DNA of 64,000 nt from Bacteroidota bacterium (GCA_018267725.1 JAFDXY010000009.1:455000-518999); one strand, 5' to 3'. Counted from the first letter of the stretch, positions 27,001 through 35,814 are shown. Notes: generated by a model not told the origin, from the sequence alone. A program made the numbers and translations.

Positions 27001-27149
27001 GCATTGTTTGCCCAGGTTTTAATTTTTTTTGAAACAAAATTTGGAAATAAAAAAGGCAGCAAAAACATTAATGCTAAAATGCTACCTATAGTTATGCCAA
27101 ATATTTTTAAAATTTTTTTTACCAATTTAGAAACAGTAAATCTTTTCAT
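24033..27149 (-). CDS. AsmA-like membrane protein
   Basis: This 1038-residue protein has a single N-terminal transmembrane segment (about residues 13-34) followed by a very long beta-rich periplasmic region of the AsmA type: N-terminal AsmA domain (NAITTELNFSKARLSFF, PSLTLTLYD) and a C-terminal AsmA_2-like domain near residues 850-1010 ending VTGTQNNPVVKLKRS. Family members are thought to form bridge-like grooves that carry phospholipids between membranes. A short acidic tail (EETEDKEEQ) closes it. It converges with rng, with only 14 nt between their stops. Confidence 0.88.
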   Translation of the reverse strand: MKRFTVSKLVKKILKIFGITIGSILALMFLLPFLFPNFVSKKIKTWANNAITTELNFSKARLSFFNHFPSLTLTLYDCSLKGSKPFANDTLINAKEIALGINLASVFSSQITIDEIYLTHSNINVQVSADGLPNYNIYNADTAAKSKQANDSSSASLKIERIQIDKSNLTYNDRSIPILIDARNINYLGKGNLSKAIFDLASSIKTDSFNLNYNGKHYIGSKKMQANLVTKINTNSLSFIFEKNDLVLNKLPFSFNGKFEFMKDGYNMNFKLSSVNTDLYDVLSAVPPAYMPWFEKMDAKGKTEIDAALAGQYIASKNIMPSLQFSFNVFDGYLDYEKAPASLKNLLFKFSAKLPQLNTDSLKIDLDTLHFTVDKSYLNAALHTVGVNHINVKAFADADLDAEKLFEATGIKEFDVRGNYKCKFNANGNYYTKIIHSGIRKTDTVVASIPSFNLQSSFSNGFLKYKSVTKPIENISFNINASCADNNFSHTVFSIENINALAAGNFIKGYIKAGGNVNMPIDANIQSNVNLASIKEFYPLTDIDLKGKLIANLIAKGNFNIAKKIFPVTVVDLNLNDGKVQTKYYVNPIEKINIAATIVSKQGSLKDLVIAVKPVSFMFEGQPFLLQADIKNLNNINYNIKSNGTIDVGKIYKVFSKKGIDVKGFIKANLSLQGTQANAIAKKFDKLYNSGTLVLKDFAVTTDYFPKPFFIKDGILRFEQDKIWLQNIATNYGNSDLLINGYLNNIINYAMKDKETLHGEITLTSKIINVNEFMAYAGDTSKSAPATGVVMVPTNLSVTVNTTANKINYNDIKLNNFKGQLVIDSGILKLNETGFDVIGTKANMNAMYKSITPTKALFEYNIKATDFNIERAYKEIKIFHDMASAAAYCKGIVSIDYKLKGRLGANMFPVYPSIQGGGTLSLQKIKVKGFKLFSAVSKATNRDSLNNPDLSKVDIHTTIANNIITIEKVKMRVFGFRPRFEGQVSFDGKLNLKGRIGLPPLGIFGIPFSVTGTQNNPVVKLKRSNNGKLEETEDKEEQ

Positions 27150-27194
27150 TCAATTAAATTATTTGTTGCAAGAAGTTTTGTTGTATTATATTTT

Positions 27195-27914
27195 TTATTC
27201 AAACCACCACCACCTTTTCTTATGTTTTTTATAATTATCAGAAACATATTTCTGTATATGCTCAATAGCATCATCAATATCATCGGTATATAAAACTAAT
27301 TTTAAATCTTCGGGAGAAATAGTTCCTGCTTTACTCATTCCCTGAATGGTTTGCCACAATTCTGCATAAAATTCTTTCCCATATAAAACAATAGGAAAAT
27401 TTTTTATGGTTCTTGTTTGTACCAATGTTAGTGTTTCAAAAAATTCATCCATTGTTCCAAAACCGCCGGGCATAATAACAAACGCATACGAATATTTTAT
27501 CATAACTGTTTTACGAACAAAAAAATGATTAAACGTTATACTGGTATGCACATAAGGGTTTGGCTTTTGTTCAAAAGGTAATTTTATATTACAACCTACA
27601 GATGTTCCTCCGTTTTCAAAAGCACCTCTGTTAGCGGCTTCCATAATACCTGGCCCGCCGCCACTCATAGTTGTAAAACCTATATTGGCAATACGTTTAC
27701 CAAACTCTCTAGCAGCAATATAATACTCATTATTTTCATCAAATCTTGCACTGCCAAAAACAGTAATACACGGGCCGGCAAAATGTAATTTTCTAAACCC
27801 TTTAATAAATTCTGAAGCTACTTTTAAAACAAATCTAAATTCAAACATTCTTGGCTTAGGTCCATCTAAATAAACATGCTCTTTCGCATTACCTACTTTT
27901 TCTATTTTACTCAT
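27195..27914 (-). CDS. LOG-family protein (cytokinin riboside 5'-monophosphate phosphoribohydrolase type)
   Basis: This 239-residue Rossmann-fold protein has the two LOG signatures: GGGPGIMEAANRGAFENGG (about residue 80) and PGGFGTMDEFFETLTL (about 150), where PGGxGTxxE binds the nucleotide phosphate. Family members hydrolyse nucleoside 5'-monophosphates to base plus ribose 5-phosphate and are often misannotated as lysine decarboxylases. It starts 45 nt upstream of the AsmA-like gene in the same direction. Its biological substrate in bacteria is unsettled. Confidence 0.9.
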   Translation of the reverse strand: MSKIEKVGNAKEHVYLDGPKPRMFEFRFVLKVASEFIKGFRKLHFAGPCITVFGSARFDENNEYYIAAREFGKRIANIGFTTMSGGGPGIMEAANRGAFENGGTSVGCNIKLPFEQKPNPYVHTSITFNHFFVRKTVMIKYSYAFVIMPGGFGTMDEFFETLTLVQTRTIKNFPIVLYGKEFYAELWQTIQGMSKAGTISPEDLKLVLYTDDIDDAIEHIQKYVSDNYKKHKKRWWWFE

Positions 27915-27985
27915 TTCATTATTTATTTAAAGCAAAGTACTTATAAACAAATTGTCTGCCAACTTCAAGCAATTAATTAACTTAA

Positions 27986-27993
27986 TACTTTTG
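27986..27993 (+). promoter_or_regulatory. Candidate promoter -7 element
   Basis: TACTTTTG fits TAnnTTTG and lies 21 nt before the ATG at 28015, which favours that start over the TTG-initiated longer frame. The -33 element is not obvious. Confidence 0.4.
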
Positions 27994-28014
27994 CAAAAAA
28001 TAATTTTATTATTC

Positions 28015-28827
28015 ATGAAGATGAAATTAAGTGTATTGCTAATTTTAAGTACAGCATTTTATACTACAATAACAGCACAAGTAAACAACAAAAAAAAACA
28101 CCGTAAAGGAGAGTTTTATTTTTCGTGGGGTTATAATAAAGAATGGTACACCAATAGCACTGTTCGGGTAATGCAACCCGCATTAGGTAACGATTATAAA
28201 TTAAAAAACATTTCAGCACATGATCATATTGGTTGGGATGAAGGGATTTTTAGTATTCCAATTTCTATTCCTCAATACAATTATCGTTTGGGTTTTTTAA
28301 TTAACAGAAAAAAGAATTTGTTTTTTGAAATTAATTTCGATCACACAAAATATATTATCTCTAATCAAGATGCTCATTTAGTTGGAACATTAAATAATAG
28401 ACAAGTTGATACAACCATTGCTTTTAACCAAGCCAACGGATTTCTTTATTATTTGAATAATGGAGCAAATTTTTTATTATTTAATTTAGTAAAACGTTAT
28501 CAGTTACATGAATCGGCTAATAAAAATTTTAAAATAGATGGTTTTGTAAAAGGTGGAATTGGGCCAGTAATACCACATGTTGAAAATATGTTTTTCGGTA
28601 AATCAAACGATCCTCATTTTCAAATTGGCGGATGGAACATTGGTGCAGAAGCCGCTATTAGAGCCACTTTCCTTAAATCTGTTTATGTAGAATTTGCAAA
28701 CAAGTTAGATTATGCAAGCTATACCGGTTTAGGTGTTTATCAAGGTAAAGCAAGGCAAATGTTTGGCACTTACGAATTAATTTTAAGTTTAGGTGTAACT
28801 ATTCCAACAGGTAAAAAAATAGAATAA
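28015..28827 (+). CDS. Exported, probably outer-membrane beta-barrel protein of unknown function
   Basis: The protein (270 residues from the ATG at 28015) starts with a signal peptide (MKMKLSVLLILSTAFYTTITAQ). The remainder alternates aromatic and polar residues (GEFYFSWGYNKEWY, LFFEINFDHTKY, YELILSLGVTIPTG), as expected for an 8-10 strand outer-membrane barrel. The frame extends 21 codons upstream, but the ATG gives a proper signal peptide and follows a promoter-like TACTTTTG. I do not recognise a named family. It is 38 nt upstream of the exonuclease III gene. Confidence 0.78.
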   Translation: MKMKLSVLLILSTAFYTTITAQVNNKKKHRKGEFYFSWGYNKEWYTNSTVRVMQPALGNDYKLKNISAHDHIGWDEGIFSIPISIPQYNYRLGFLINRKKNLFFEINFDHTKYIISNQDAHLVGTLNNRQVDTTIAFNQANGFLYYLNNGANFLLFNLVKRYQLHESANKNFKIDGFVKGGIGPVIPHVENMFFGKSNDPHFQIGGWNIGAEAAIRATFLKSVYVEFANKLDYASYTGLGVYQGKARQMFGTYELILSLGVTIPTGKKIE

Positions 28828-28865
28828 TATTTTGTTGAATATCATTTAAATATATAAATAAAATT

Positions 28866-29636
28866 ATGCGTATCATTTCATACAACACCAACGGCATTCG
28901 TGCTGCAATAAAAAAAGGTTTTATAGATTGGTTAAAAACAAACCCTGCAGATATTATTTGTATTCAAGAAACCAAAGCCAATAAAGATGATGTTGAATAT
29001 CATTTAATTGAACAATTAGGTTATAGCAGCTATTGGTTTTCTGCACAAAAAAAAGGATATAGTGGCGTTGCAGTATTTACCAAAATAAAACCTGATAATA
29101 TAGAATTTGGTAATAAAATAGAACAAAGCGATTTTGAGGGAAGAGTTATTAGGCTTGACTTTGGTAAGCACACTTTAATTAACGCATACTTTCCCAGTGG
29201 CACAAGTGGAGATGAAAGGCAAACATATAAATACCAATGGTTAGATGAATTTTTAGATTATTTAAACACATTAAAAAAAACAAGACCACAATTAATTATA
29301 ACCGGAGATTATAATATTGCACATACTGCTATTGATATACACGACCCAAAAGGCAATAAAAACTCATCAGGGTTTTTACCTGAAGAAAGAGCATGGATGG
29401 ATAAATTTTTAAGCAATGGCTTTGTTGATACATTTCGTTACATGCATCCTGAAGCAACGGGTGCATATAGTTGGTGGAGCCAACGTTTTCCCAGTGTACG
29501 CTTACAAAACAAAGGTTGGAGAATAGACTATATAAGCGTTACAGAGAATTTGAAAAATAAAATTGCAGATGCAAAAATATATCCTGATGTAAAACACAGC
29601 GACCATTGCCCTATTTATGTTGAGCTAAAAAATTAA
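28866..29636 (+). CDS. xth: Exodeoxyribonuclease III / AP endonuclease
   Basis: This 256-residue enzyme of the endonuclease/exonuclease/phosphatase family cleaves at abasic sites in base-excision repair. It shows the metal-binding Glu in CIQETKAN (about residue 34), GDYNIAHTAIDIHDP with the catalytic Asp/Asn, RIDYISV, and the terminal catalytic HSDHCPIYVEL. The length is standard. It is followed after 2 nt by the DUF4286 gene, so the two are probably cotranscribed. Confidence 0.94.
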   Translation: MRIISYNTNGIRAAIKKGFIDWLKTNPADIICIQETKANKDDVEYHLIEQLGYSSYWFSAQKKGYSGVAVFTKIKPDNIEFGNKIEQSDFEGRVIRLDFGKHTLINAYFPSGTSGDERQTYKYQWLDEFLDYLNTLKKTRPQLIITGDYNIAHTAIDIHDPKGNKNSSGFLPEERAWMDKFLSNGFVDTFRYMHPEATGAYSWWSQRFPSVRLQNKGWRIDYISVTENLKNKIADAKIYPDVKHSDHCPIYVELKN

Positions 29637-29638
29637 CT

Positions 29639-29944
29639 ATGTTTATTTACAACGTAACAACACATGTGCATCATACTATTCATAAACAATGGTTGCAATG
29701 GATGCAAGAAAAACATATACCCAATGTTATGGCAACCGAATGTTTTTCAAAACATCAATTTGTGCGTGTTTTAGAAACCGATGAAACCGAAGGTGTAACT
29801 TATGCTATACAATATTTTGCAGAAAGCAAAGCATTATATAACCGCTATATAGAAAAATTTGCAACTACTTTAAGAAAAGAAACTACCGATAAATGGGGTA
29901 ATCAAATTATTGCTTTTCGCTCTTTAATGCAAGTTGTGAATTGA
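29639..29944 (+). CDS. DUF4286 family protein
   Basis: This 101-residue soluble protein (MFIYNVTTHVHHTIHKQWLQWM, later LETDETEGVTYAIQYF) matches the small DUF4286 family seen across Bacteroidota. The predicted fold resembles a ferredoxin-like dimeric alpha-beta barrel, with function unknown. It follows the exonuclease III gene by 2 nt and is probably translated from the same message. There is no signal peptide and no catalytic motif. Confidence 0.8.
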   Translation: MFIYNVTTHVHHTIHKQWLQWMQEKHIPNVMATECFSKHQFVRVLETDETEGVTYAIQYFAESKALYNRYIEKFATTLRKETTDKWGNQIIAFRSLMQVVN

Positions 29945-30002
29945 ATGTGGATAGATTTTGAACAATATTTTCTTAATCAACCAACTTCCCTATATTTCTT
30001 TC

Positions 30003-30150
30003 AAACCCTTACCAATAAAGGATTTCAGCATTAAAAGCTTTGAAACTATTGCTACCACTACATTTCAGCTATTTTTAAATTTCAAAGCATAACTTCTTAA
30101 AAAAAGAAATTCTCTTAAAACCCTTTATTTATAAAGGTTTCAACAATTAA
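30003..30150. repeat. Two imperfect direct repeats with hairpin potential upstream of HU
   Basis: AAACCCTTACC-ATAAAGG...TTTCAGCATTAA (30003-30034) and AAACCCTTTATTTATAAAGG...TTCAACAATTAA (30118-30150) are similar. Each pairs AACC(C)TTT with (A)AAGG(T) across a short loop. They occupy the otherwise empty region 29945-30176. Confidence 0.4.
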
Positions 30151-30176
30151 CAACAAATAAAATTTTAGTAAATAAA

Positions 30177-30207
30177 TTTTGTTGCCAAGTAAAAGCAACT
30201 ACATTTG
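30177..30207 (+). promoter_or_regulatory. Promoter of the HU gene
   Basis: TTTTG (30177-30181) and TACATTTG (30200-30207), separated by 18 nt, fit the Bacteroidota -33/-7 consensus (TTTG and TAnnTTTG). The start codon is 33 nt downstream. Confidence 0.6.
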
Positions 30208-30239
30208 TTACAGTTAAATAACTCATTAAAAAAACATCT

Positions 30240-30509
30240 ATGAACAAAGCTGAATTGATTGCAAAACTTGCCGATGATGCAGGCATCACAAAAACACAAG
30301 CTAATGCTACTTTAGATTCTTTTATTGAAGCAGTTACTAAAACTTTAAAAGGTGGTGGTAAAGTAACACTAGTTGGTTTTGGTACTTTCTCTGTTTCTAA
30401 ACGTGCTGCACGTACAGGCCGTAACCCACAAACAGGTGCTGCTATAAAAATTAAAGCAAAGAAAGTTGCTCGCTTTAAAGCAGGTAAAGAATTAAGTGCA
30501 AAACTTTAA
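30240..30509 (+). CDS. hup: DNA-binding protein HU
   Basis: This 89-residue canonical HU has [21 protein letters not shown], the [28 protein letters not shown] core with the family signature, and the arm and tail [21 protein letters not shown]. It compacts and bends DNA as a dimer. It is shorter and more typical than the HU/IHF homologue at 20991. It has its own promoter and is followed by a strong terminator, consistent with high, independent expression. Confidence 0.96.
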   Translation: MNKAELIAKLADDAGITKTQANATLDSFIEAVTKTLKGGGKVTLVGFGTFSVSKRAARTGRNPQTGAAIKIKAKKVARFKAGKELSAKL

Positions 30510-30529
30510 TTCGCTGCAAGCAAAAAATT

Positions 30530-30560
30530 AAAGTCCTGCCATTAGGCAGGATTTTTTTAT
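30530..30560 (+). terminator. Rho-independent terminator after HU
   Basis: The stem TCCTGCC/GGCAGGA with loop ATTA is followed by seven T residues, 24 nt after the HU stop. Confidence 0.9.
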
Positions 30561-30598
30561 TTTTGCCGAATAAATTTATTAAATTAAAAAAAACAACA

Positions 30599-30706
30599 AT
30601 GGGTAGAGGCGACAAAAAAACTGCAAAAGGAAAGCGTTTTAAAGGGTCTTTTGGAAAAAGCAGGCCACATACAACAAAAAAACCTGCCACTAAAAAAACA
30701 GCTTAA
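30599..30706 (+). CDS. 30S ribosomal protein THX (bTHX)
   Basis: This 35-residue basic protein starting MGRGDKKTAKGKRFKGSFGK matches the THX family (consensus MGKGDKKT.RGK...G.YGK.RP), which binds at the top of the 30S head in Thermus. The C-terminus (HTTKKPATKKTA) is a longer Lys/Thr tail than in the Thermus protein. It is flanked by terminators on both sides (30530-30560 and 30730-30768), so it is a single-gene unit, perhaps from read-through or a promoter in the 38 nt before it. Confidence 0.88.
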   Translation: MGRGDKKTAKGKRFKGSFGKSRPHTTKKPATKKTA

Positions 30707-30729
30707 TACTATTTTGACAGTATAAGAAA

Positions 30730-30768
30730 TTAAAGCTCAACCAACTTATGGATGAGCTTTTTATTTTA
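30730..30768 (+). terminator. Rho-independent terminator after bTHX
   Basis: The stem AAAGCTCA/TGAGCTTT with a 13-nt loop is followed by TTATTTTAT, 25 nt after the bTHX stop. Confidence 0.82.
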
Positions 30769-30802
30769 TGTTTAGCATTATGCTTTAGTATAAATTTATT
30801 TT

Positions 30803-31411
30803 ATGTTGTTGCACATTCATCCTGATAATCCCAATATACGCCACATTAAAACTGTGGTAGAATGTTTGTTAGATGGAGGTGTTATAATTTATCCAACCGA
30901 TACTATTTATGGTTTAGGGTGCGATATTTTTCAGCATAAAGCCACAGAAAAAATTGCACGTATAAAAAATATTGAACCTACTAAAGCACAACTTAGTTTT
31001 ATTTGCTACGATCTTAGTAATTTAAGCAATTACACAAAAAGTATTTCTACCGCTTTATACCGCATATTAAAAAGTTATTTACCAGGTCCTTATACTTTTA
31101 TTTTACCTGCAAGTAAAGAAGTACCAAAAATTTTAAAGAGTAAAAAAAATACAATTGGTTTAAGAATACCCGATAATAATATTGCAAGAACTATTGTACA
31201 TGAATTACAACACCCGCTTTTATCTGCATCGTTACCGGGAGAAATGATAGAAGAATATACCGACCCTGAATTAATATATGAAAATTTTAAAAATATTGTT
31301 GATATAGTAATTGATGGTGGTATTGGAGGAATGAAACCCTCTACTGTTATTGATTGTACTAATGAACCTTATAAAATATTAAGGCATGGTGCAGGTGAAT
31401 GGAATGAATAA
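30803..31411 (+). CDS. Sua5/YciO/YrdC-family protein (L-threonylcarbamoyladenylate synthase type)
   Basis: This 202-residue protein of the YrdC fold has the signature IIYPTDTIYGLGCDI (about residue 35), KSYLPGPYTFIL (about 90) and TIGLRIPDN. TsaC/Sua5 members make threonylcarbamoyl-AMP for t6A37 tRNA modification. Here the usual KR..K substrate motif is not clear, and features such as the STVIDC ending also occur in the YciO subgroup, so YciO is a real alternative. It is monocistronic, with a terminator upstream. Confidence 0.82.
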   Translation: MLLHIHPDNPNIRHIKTVVECLLDGGVIIYPTDTIYGLGCDIFQHKATEKIARIKNIEPTKAQLSFICYDLSNLSNYTKSISTALYRILKSYLPGPYTFILPASKEVPKILKSKKNTIGLRIPDNNIARTIVHELQHPLLSASLPGEMIEEYTDPELIYENFKNIVDIVIDGGIGGMKPSTVIDCTNEPYKILRHGAGEWNE

Positions 31412-31449
31412 ATGTAAAAGATTTGCAAAAATATTTAGTAAAAAATAAT

Positions 31450-32301
31450 TTAATTTTTAGGGCAACGATAGGATTGTAAGTTAAAAGAAACGCCTATTTG
31501 AAAGGTTGCATAAGAATCTTTATGAGAACCTCCAACACCTCTTTGTCTTCCTTTAACACCAATAGGTGTATTGGTAGTTTCGTAACTTCTATCTTGCAAT
31601 AAAAACCAAGTTGATGGATTTCCGTTTGCATCAACCGGAGAAAAAGCATCTGGAGCATATACACCACCAACATCATCTAAATAATTTGTATTGGTAAATC
31701 TGTACGATACTTCTGCAAAAATATTCATCCTTTCATTTAACGCTTTTTTAAACCCAATGGTTAAAGGGATGCACATAGCAACACTGCTATATGGTTTTAA
31801 GTTTGGATATAACGAACTTCCTTGCCCTTCTGTTCCTAATGGGCGTAAATAAATTTTTTCGCCATTTAAATAAGTGTACGGATCAAAATTAAAAGCACCA
31901 ATTCCTAAACCAACGTAAGGCGTAAAACTAAATTCAGGAAAGCCCGGAACAAATCTGAAAAAATTAAATATACCGCTTGCACTTATTTCCCAAACATTAG
32001 TATTAAAACTTAAATTTCTAATTCGTTGTACAGGGTTTTCGCTGTATGCATCTGAGTATCCGAGCATACTATAACTTCCATTAATTTTTATAGAAATATA
32101 ATTATTAAGCTGTCTGTTATAAAAAATTCCAGCAGCAAATTTTGGTCTGTTTAAAGCTGCGGTGTTATTTAAATCTCCAAAATAATGTGCAGCACCAACA
32201 CTAATACCAAATTCTCCGGCATGCTCATAGGCATCATACATTTGTGCTTTTGAAAAGTTTGATGCAATTGTAAATACTATTAGAAAAATTAATTTTCGCA
32301 T
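31450..32301 (-). CDS. Outer-membrane protein, DUF6089-like
   Basis: This 283-residue exported protein has a signal peptide (MRKLIFLIVFTIASNFSKAQ), then a short 8-strand-type barrel with recurring aromatic turns (GISVGAAHYFGDLN, FTPYVGLGIGAFNFDPYT, IFAEVSYRFTNTNYLDDVGG). The YFGDLN and YLDDVGG elements are typical of the DUF6089 family in Bacteroidota, probably small outer-membrane barrels. The function is unknown. It is last in the direction of zwf/gnd but separated from zwf by 96 nt. Confidence 0.82.
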   Translation of the reverse strand: MRKLIFLIVFTIASNFSKAQMYDAYEHAGEFGISVGAAHYFGDLNNTAALNRPKFAAGIFYNRQLNNYISIKINGSYSMLGYSDAYSENPVQRIRNLSFNTNVWEISASGIFNFFRFVPGFPEFSFTPYVGLGIGAFNFDPYTYLNGEKIYLRPLGTEGQGSSLYPNLKPYSSVAMCIPLTIGFKKALNERMNIFAEVSYRFTNTNYLDDVGGVYAPDAFSPVDANGNPSTWFLLQDRSYETTNTPIGVKGRQRGVGGSHKDSYATFQIGVSFNLQSYRCPKN

Positions 32302-32397
32302 TTAACTATACAAATAAGATTGTAAATATAAAAGATAGGTATATACTATTTAAAAACAACTACGTTAAAGTTTTAAATAATTATATTGAAAGATACT

Positions 32398-33897
32398 TTA
32401 AAGGTTTGCCCAATTAAATCCATCTCTTGCAATTAATGCTTCGGCATCTTCGGGGCCCCAACTATCGGGTGCATAGTTAGGAAAATCTACCGGCGGTCTT
32501 GCTTCCCATGCTTCAATAATTGGCATAATAATTTTCCAAGCTGCTTCTACCTGATCATCTCTCATAAACAAAGTAGCATTGCCTTCCATTGCATCTAATA
32601 ATAATGTTTCATAAGCTTCAGGTTCATGTGTATTATCATAATCATTTTTATAACTGAATACCATATTTACGGGCATTAAAAAAATTCCTTGCCCGGGTTT
32701 TTTTGCTTGAAAACGTATGCGAACATCCATATCTGGTTGAATGCTTATGGTTAATCTATTATGCCTCCATGTTTCTGAGGCTTCGGGTGGAAAAGCAAAA
32801 TCGGGAGCTTGTTTAAACTGAATAGTTATGCGTGTAGTTTTTTCGTGCAAATGTTTTCCTGTTCTAACATAAAAAGGTACACCTTGCCAACGCCAGTTAT
32901 CTACAAAAAATTTAACCGAAGCAAATGTTTCTGTGTTTGACTGAGGGTTTACATTATCTTCTTCTCTATATGCTTTTGTTTTTTCTCCTTTCATCCATCC
33001 TGCTGCATATTGCCCACGCACGGCACGTGCATGTACTTCTTCTTTTGTATATTTTCTAATAGCATTTAAAACATCTACTTTTTTATTTCTTATTTCATTG
33101 GCATCAAAACTTACAGGAGCTTCCATTGCAATCATACAAATTAATTGCAATATATGATTTTGAACCATATCTCTTAACGCTCCGCTTTTTTCATAATAAC
33201 CACCACGTTCTTCTACACCAACTATTTCTGCGTTGGTTATTTGTACATGATCAATATAATTTCTATTCCATATTGGTTCAAACAAAGCATTGGCAAAACG
33301 TAATGCTAAAATATTTTGAACAGTGCTTTTTCCAAGGTAATGGTCTATTCTATAAATCTGTTCTTCTTTAAATGTGTTTTTTAATAATATGTTTAGCTCG
33401 TGGGCACTTTGTAGGTTATGACCAAAAGGTTTTTCAATAACAATGCGTGTGCATGTAGTATTACCGCATAATTGAAGCTTACCTAAGTTTTGTACAATAT
33501 CTGGAACTAATTGTGGTGCAACTGCTAAATAAAATAATATGTTTATTTCAGCATTCCATTCTTTTTGTTTTGCTTCTACAAATGCAGATAGTTGTTGGTA
33601 AGCTGTTGCATCTTCTCCATCCATTGCAATGTATTGTATCTTTTCACTAAAACTTTTCCATTCACCATTTCCATTATCTTGTCTTCTGCTAAATTGCTTT
33701 ATGCCATTGTATAATTTTTCTCTAAATTCTTCATTACTATATTTTGTTCTTCCTAAACCAACAACGGCAAATTGTTGGGGCAAATATTCATCAATAAATA
33801 AATTATATAATGCGGGTGTAAGTTTTCTGTTGTTTAAATCTCCGCTTCCGCCAAAAATAAATACAATGGTTGGGGTAATATTGTTTTGTATTTCCAT
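32398..33897 (-). CDS. zwf: Glucose-6-phosphate 1-dehydrogenase
   Basis: This 499-residue enzyme catalyses the first step of the oxidative pentose phosphate pathway. The nucleotide-binding motif [17 protein letters not shown] (Gly in place of the more usual Ala) is followed by [11 protein letters not shown] and the active-site signature RIDHYLGK with the catalytic His (about residue 180). Normal full length. It lies 18 nt downstream of gnd on the same strand. The 6-phosphogluconolactonase gene that often joins this pair is absent here. Confidence 0.95.
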   Translation of the reverse strand: MEIQNNITPTIVFIFGGSGDLNNRKLTPALYNLFIDEYLPQQFAVVGLGRTKYSNEEFREKLYNGIKQFSRRQDNGNGEWKSFSEKIQYIAMDGEDATAYQQLSAFVEAKQKEWNAEINILFYLAVAPQLVPDIVQNLGKLQLCGNTTCTRIVIEKPFGHNLQSAHELNILLKNTFKEEQIYRIDHYLGKSTVQNILALRFANALFEPIWNRNYIDHVQITNAEIVGVEERGGYYEKSGALRDMVQNHILQLICMIAMEAPVSFDANEIRNKKVDVLNAIRKYTKEEVHARAVRGQYAAGWMKGEKTKAYREEDNVNPQSNTETFASVKFFVDNWRWQGVPFYVRTGKHLHEKTTRITIQFKQAPDFAFPPEASETWRHNRLTISIQPDMDVRIRFQAKKPGQGIFLMPVNMVFSYKNDYDNTHEPEAYETLLLDAMEGNATLFMRDDQVEAAWKIIMPIIEAWEARPPVDFPNYAPDSWGPEDAEALIARDGFNWANL

Positions 33898-33915
33898 AAA
33901 AAAAATTATTAAAAA

Positions 33916-35328
33916 TTAATCATTCCATTTTGTATGAAATATTCCTTCTTTATCAATACGTTGATAAGTATGTGCACCAAAATAATCACGCTGGGCTTGA
34001 ATTAGATTGGTTGGCATATTTGCAGTTGTGTATGCATTTAAGTATCCTAATGCACTCATTAAACCCGAAACAGCAATACCGTTTTCAGTAGCAGCAATAA
34101 TTATTTTTTGTAAATTATTTATTTTAGGTTGAATTAGTGCAGCAATATTTTTATCTAATAAAATGTTAGTTAAGTTGTTATTGTTTTGATAGGCTGTATA
34201 AAATTTTTCTAATAATGTTGAACGAATAATACAACCACCTCTCCAAATTTTTACAACATTGTTTAAAGGAATTTCTAAATTATATTCTGCTGATGCTTTA
34301 TGTAACATAGCCAAACCTTGAGCATAACACAAAACAGTAGCAACAAACAAAGCATCTTTACATTGATTAATAAAATCTTGTTTATTGTTTGAGTTAATGT
34401 TTGTTGAAGTGTTATAAATTTTTGATGCTGTTATGCGTTCACTTTTATACGCCGAAATATTTCTTAAACTTACGGCAATATCAATAGTAGGAATACCAAT
34501 TCCAAGGTTCATTGCTTCTTGTGAAGTCCATTTACCAGTACCTTTTGAGCCTGCTTCGTCTAAAATCATATCTACCAAATCATTACCAGTAATATCATCT
34601 TTTTGTTTAAATATGTTAGCAGTTATTTCAATTAAAAAACTTTGTAATTCGTTTTTATCCCATGTTTTAAAAACTTCGTGCAATTCTTTATTGTTTAGTT
34701 GTATTCCGTTTTTTAATAAACTATATACTTCACTAATTAATTGCATAATTGCATATTCAATTCCGTTATGTACCATTTTTACATAATGCCCTGCAGCATT
34801 TTTGCCCATATATGCAACACAGGGTTCGTTATTAACTTTTGCAGCAATAGCTTCTAAAATAGGTTGCAAATGTTTCCATGCTTCAACATCTCCGCCGGGC
34901 ATAATACTTGGGCCAAATCTTGCACCTTTTTCTCCACCACTAACACCCATTCCCACAAAATGAATTTTCTTTTCTTCTAAATATTTTATACGGCGTAAAG
35001 TATCTTCAAAAAAAGAATTTCCTCCATCTATAACAACATCTCCTTCATTTATTAATGGCAATAAACTTTCAATAACATCATCAACAGGTTTACCGGCAGG
35101 CACCAACATCATTATACGGCGTGGCGTTTTTAATTGTTGCACCATTTCATTTAATGTAACTACGCCTTTTACATTTTGATTGTTGTTAGATTCTTGTTCT
35201 AACGAAGCTGCTTTGGTTGCATCTTTATCAAAACCAATAACAGAGAATTTGTGGTCGGCCATATTCAATAATAAATTTCTACCCATTGTTCCCAAGCCTA
35301 TCATTCCAAAATCAAATTTGCTACTCAT
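33916..35328 (-). CDS. gnd: 6-phosphogluconate dehydrogenase, decarboxylating
   Basis: This 470-residue enzyme oxidises 6-phosphogluconate to ribulose 5-phosphate. It shows N-terminal GLGTMGRNLLLNMADH, VIDGGNSFFEDT, GVSGGEKGARFGPSIMPGG, the catalytic Lys/His block YVKMVHNGIEYA (about residue 180) and GTGKWTSQEAMNLGI. The length indicates the long, NADP-type dimeric form. It precedes zwf in a two-gene operon that generates NADPH, which may feed the reductive steps of amino acid synthesis. Confidence 0.96.
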   Translation of the reverse strand: MSSKFDFGMIGLGTMGRNLLLNMADHKFSVIGFDKDATKAASLEQESNNNQNVKGVVTLNEMVQQLKTPRRIMMLVPAGKPVDDVIESLLPLINEGDVVIDGGNSFFEDTLRRIKYLEEKKIHFVGMGVSGGEKGARFGPSIMPGGDVEAWKHLQPILEAIAAKVNNEPCVAYMGKNAAGHYVKMVHNGIEYAIMQLISEVYSLLKNGIQLNNKELHEVFKTWDKNELQSFLIEITANIFKQKDDITGNDLVDMILDEAGSKGTGKWTSQEAMNLGIGIPTIDIAVSLRNISAYKSERITASKIYNTSTNINSNNKQDFINQCKDALFVATVLCYAQGLAMLHKASAEYNLEIPLNNVVKIWRGGCIIRSTLLEKFYTAYQNNNNLTNILLDKNIAALIQPKINNLQKIIIAATENGIAVSGLMSALGYLNAYTTANMPTNLIQAQRDYFGAHTYQRIDKEGIFHTKWND

Positions 35329-35453
35329 TCTGCTAATATTTTATAATTGAAGATACTGCTTAGCCTTTAAAATTGTTTGTTATAAACTTAAGTATTACTT
35401 ATTTCGATAAATAACTTTTAAGTAATAAAACTACATTTATAAAAACAAAAATT

Positions 35454-35801
35454 ATGAGTGAATTAATAAATGAGTTTAACAATTACCGCACCAAAATGAA
35501 TGATGTTATTTTAAGTAAGAATAATTTAGTGATGAAACGTTTATGGAATTTAGATACCAATACTTATGAAGATGGTGCATTAAATAAAAAAACAAAAGAA
35601 ATGTTAGGATTGGTTGCCAGTATGGTTTTGCGTTGCGATGATTGTATTAAATATCATTTAGGTAAAGCTTATGAAACAGGTGTTAATACAGATGAGTTGT
35701 ACGAAATTTTTGCCGTTGCTAATATTGTTGGTGGAACTATTGTAGTACCACATACCAGAAGAGCAGCCGAATATTGGGAGGAGTTGAATAAGGAGAAATA
35801 A
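35454..35801 (+). CDS. Carboxymuconolactone decarboxylase / AhpD-like protein
   Basis: This 115-residue all-helical protein has the redox motif LRCDDCIKYHLGKAYETG (CxxC followed by His, about residues 61-71) of the AhpD-like branch, where the Cys pair reduces a peroxiredoxin partner. Members act as oligomers. Its partner is not in the window next to it, though the nearby OsmC gene also handles peroxides. It is followed by a short period-7 stretch and a separate promoter for the next gene. Confidence 0.87.
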   Translation: MSELINEFNNYRTKMNDVILSKNNLVMKRLWNLDTNTYEDGALNKKTKEMLGLVASMVLRCDDCIKYHLGKAYETGVNTDELYEIFAVANIVGGTIVVPHTRRAAEYWEELNKEK

Positions 35802-35814
35802 GTAAAACTCAAGT

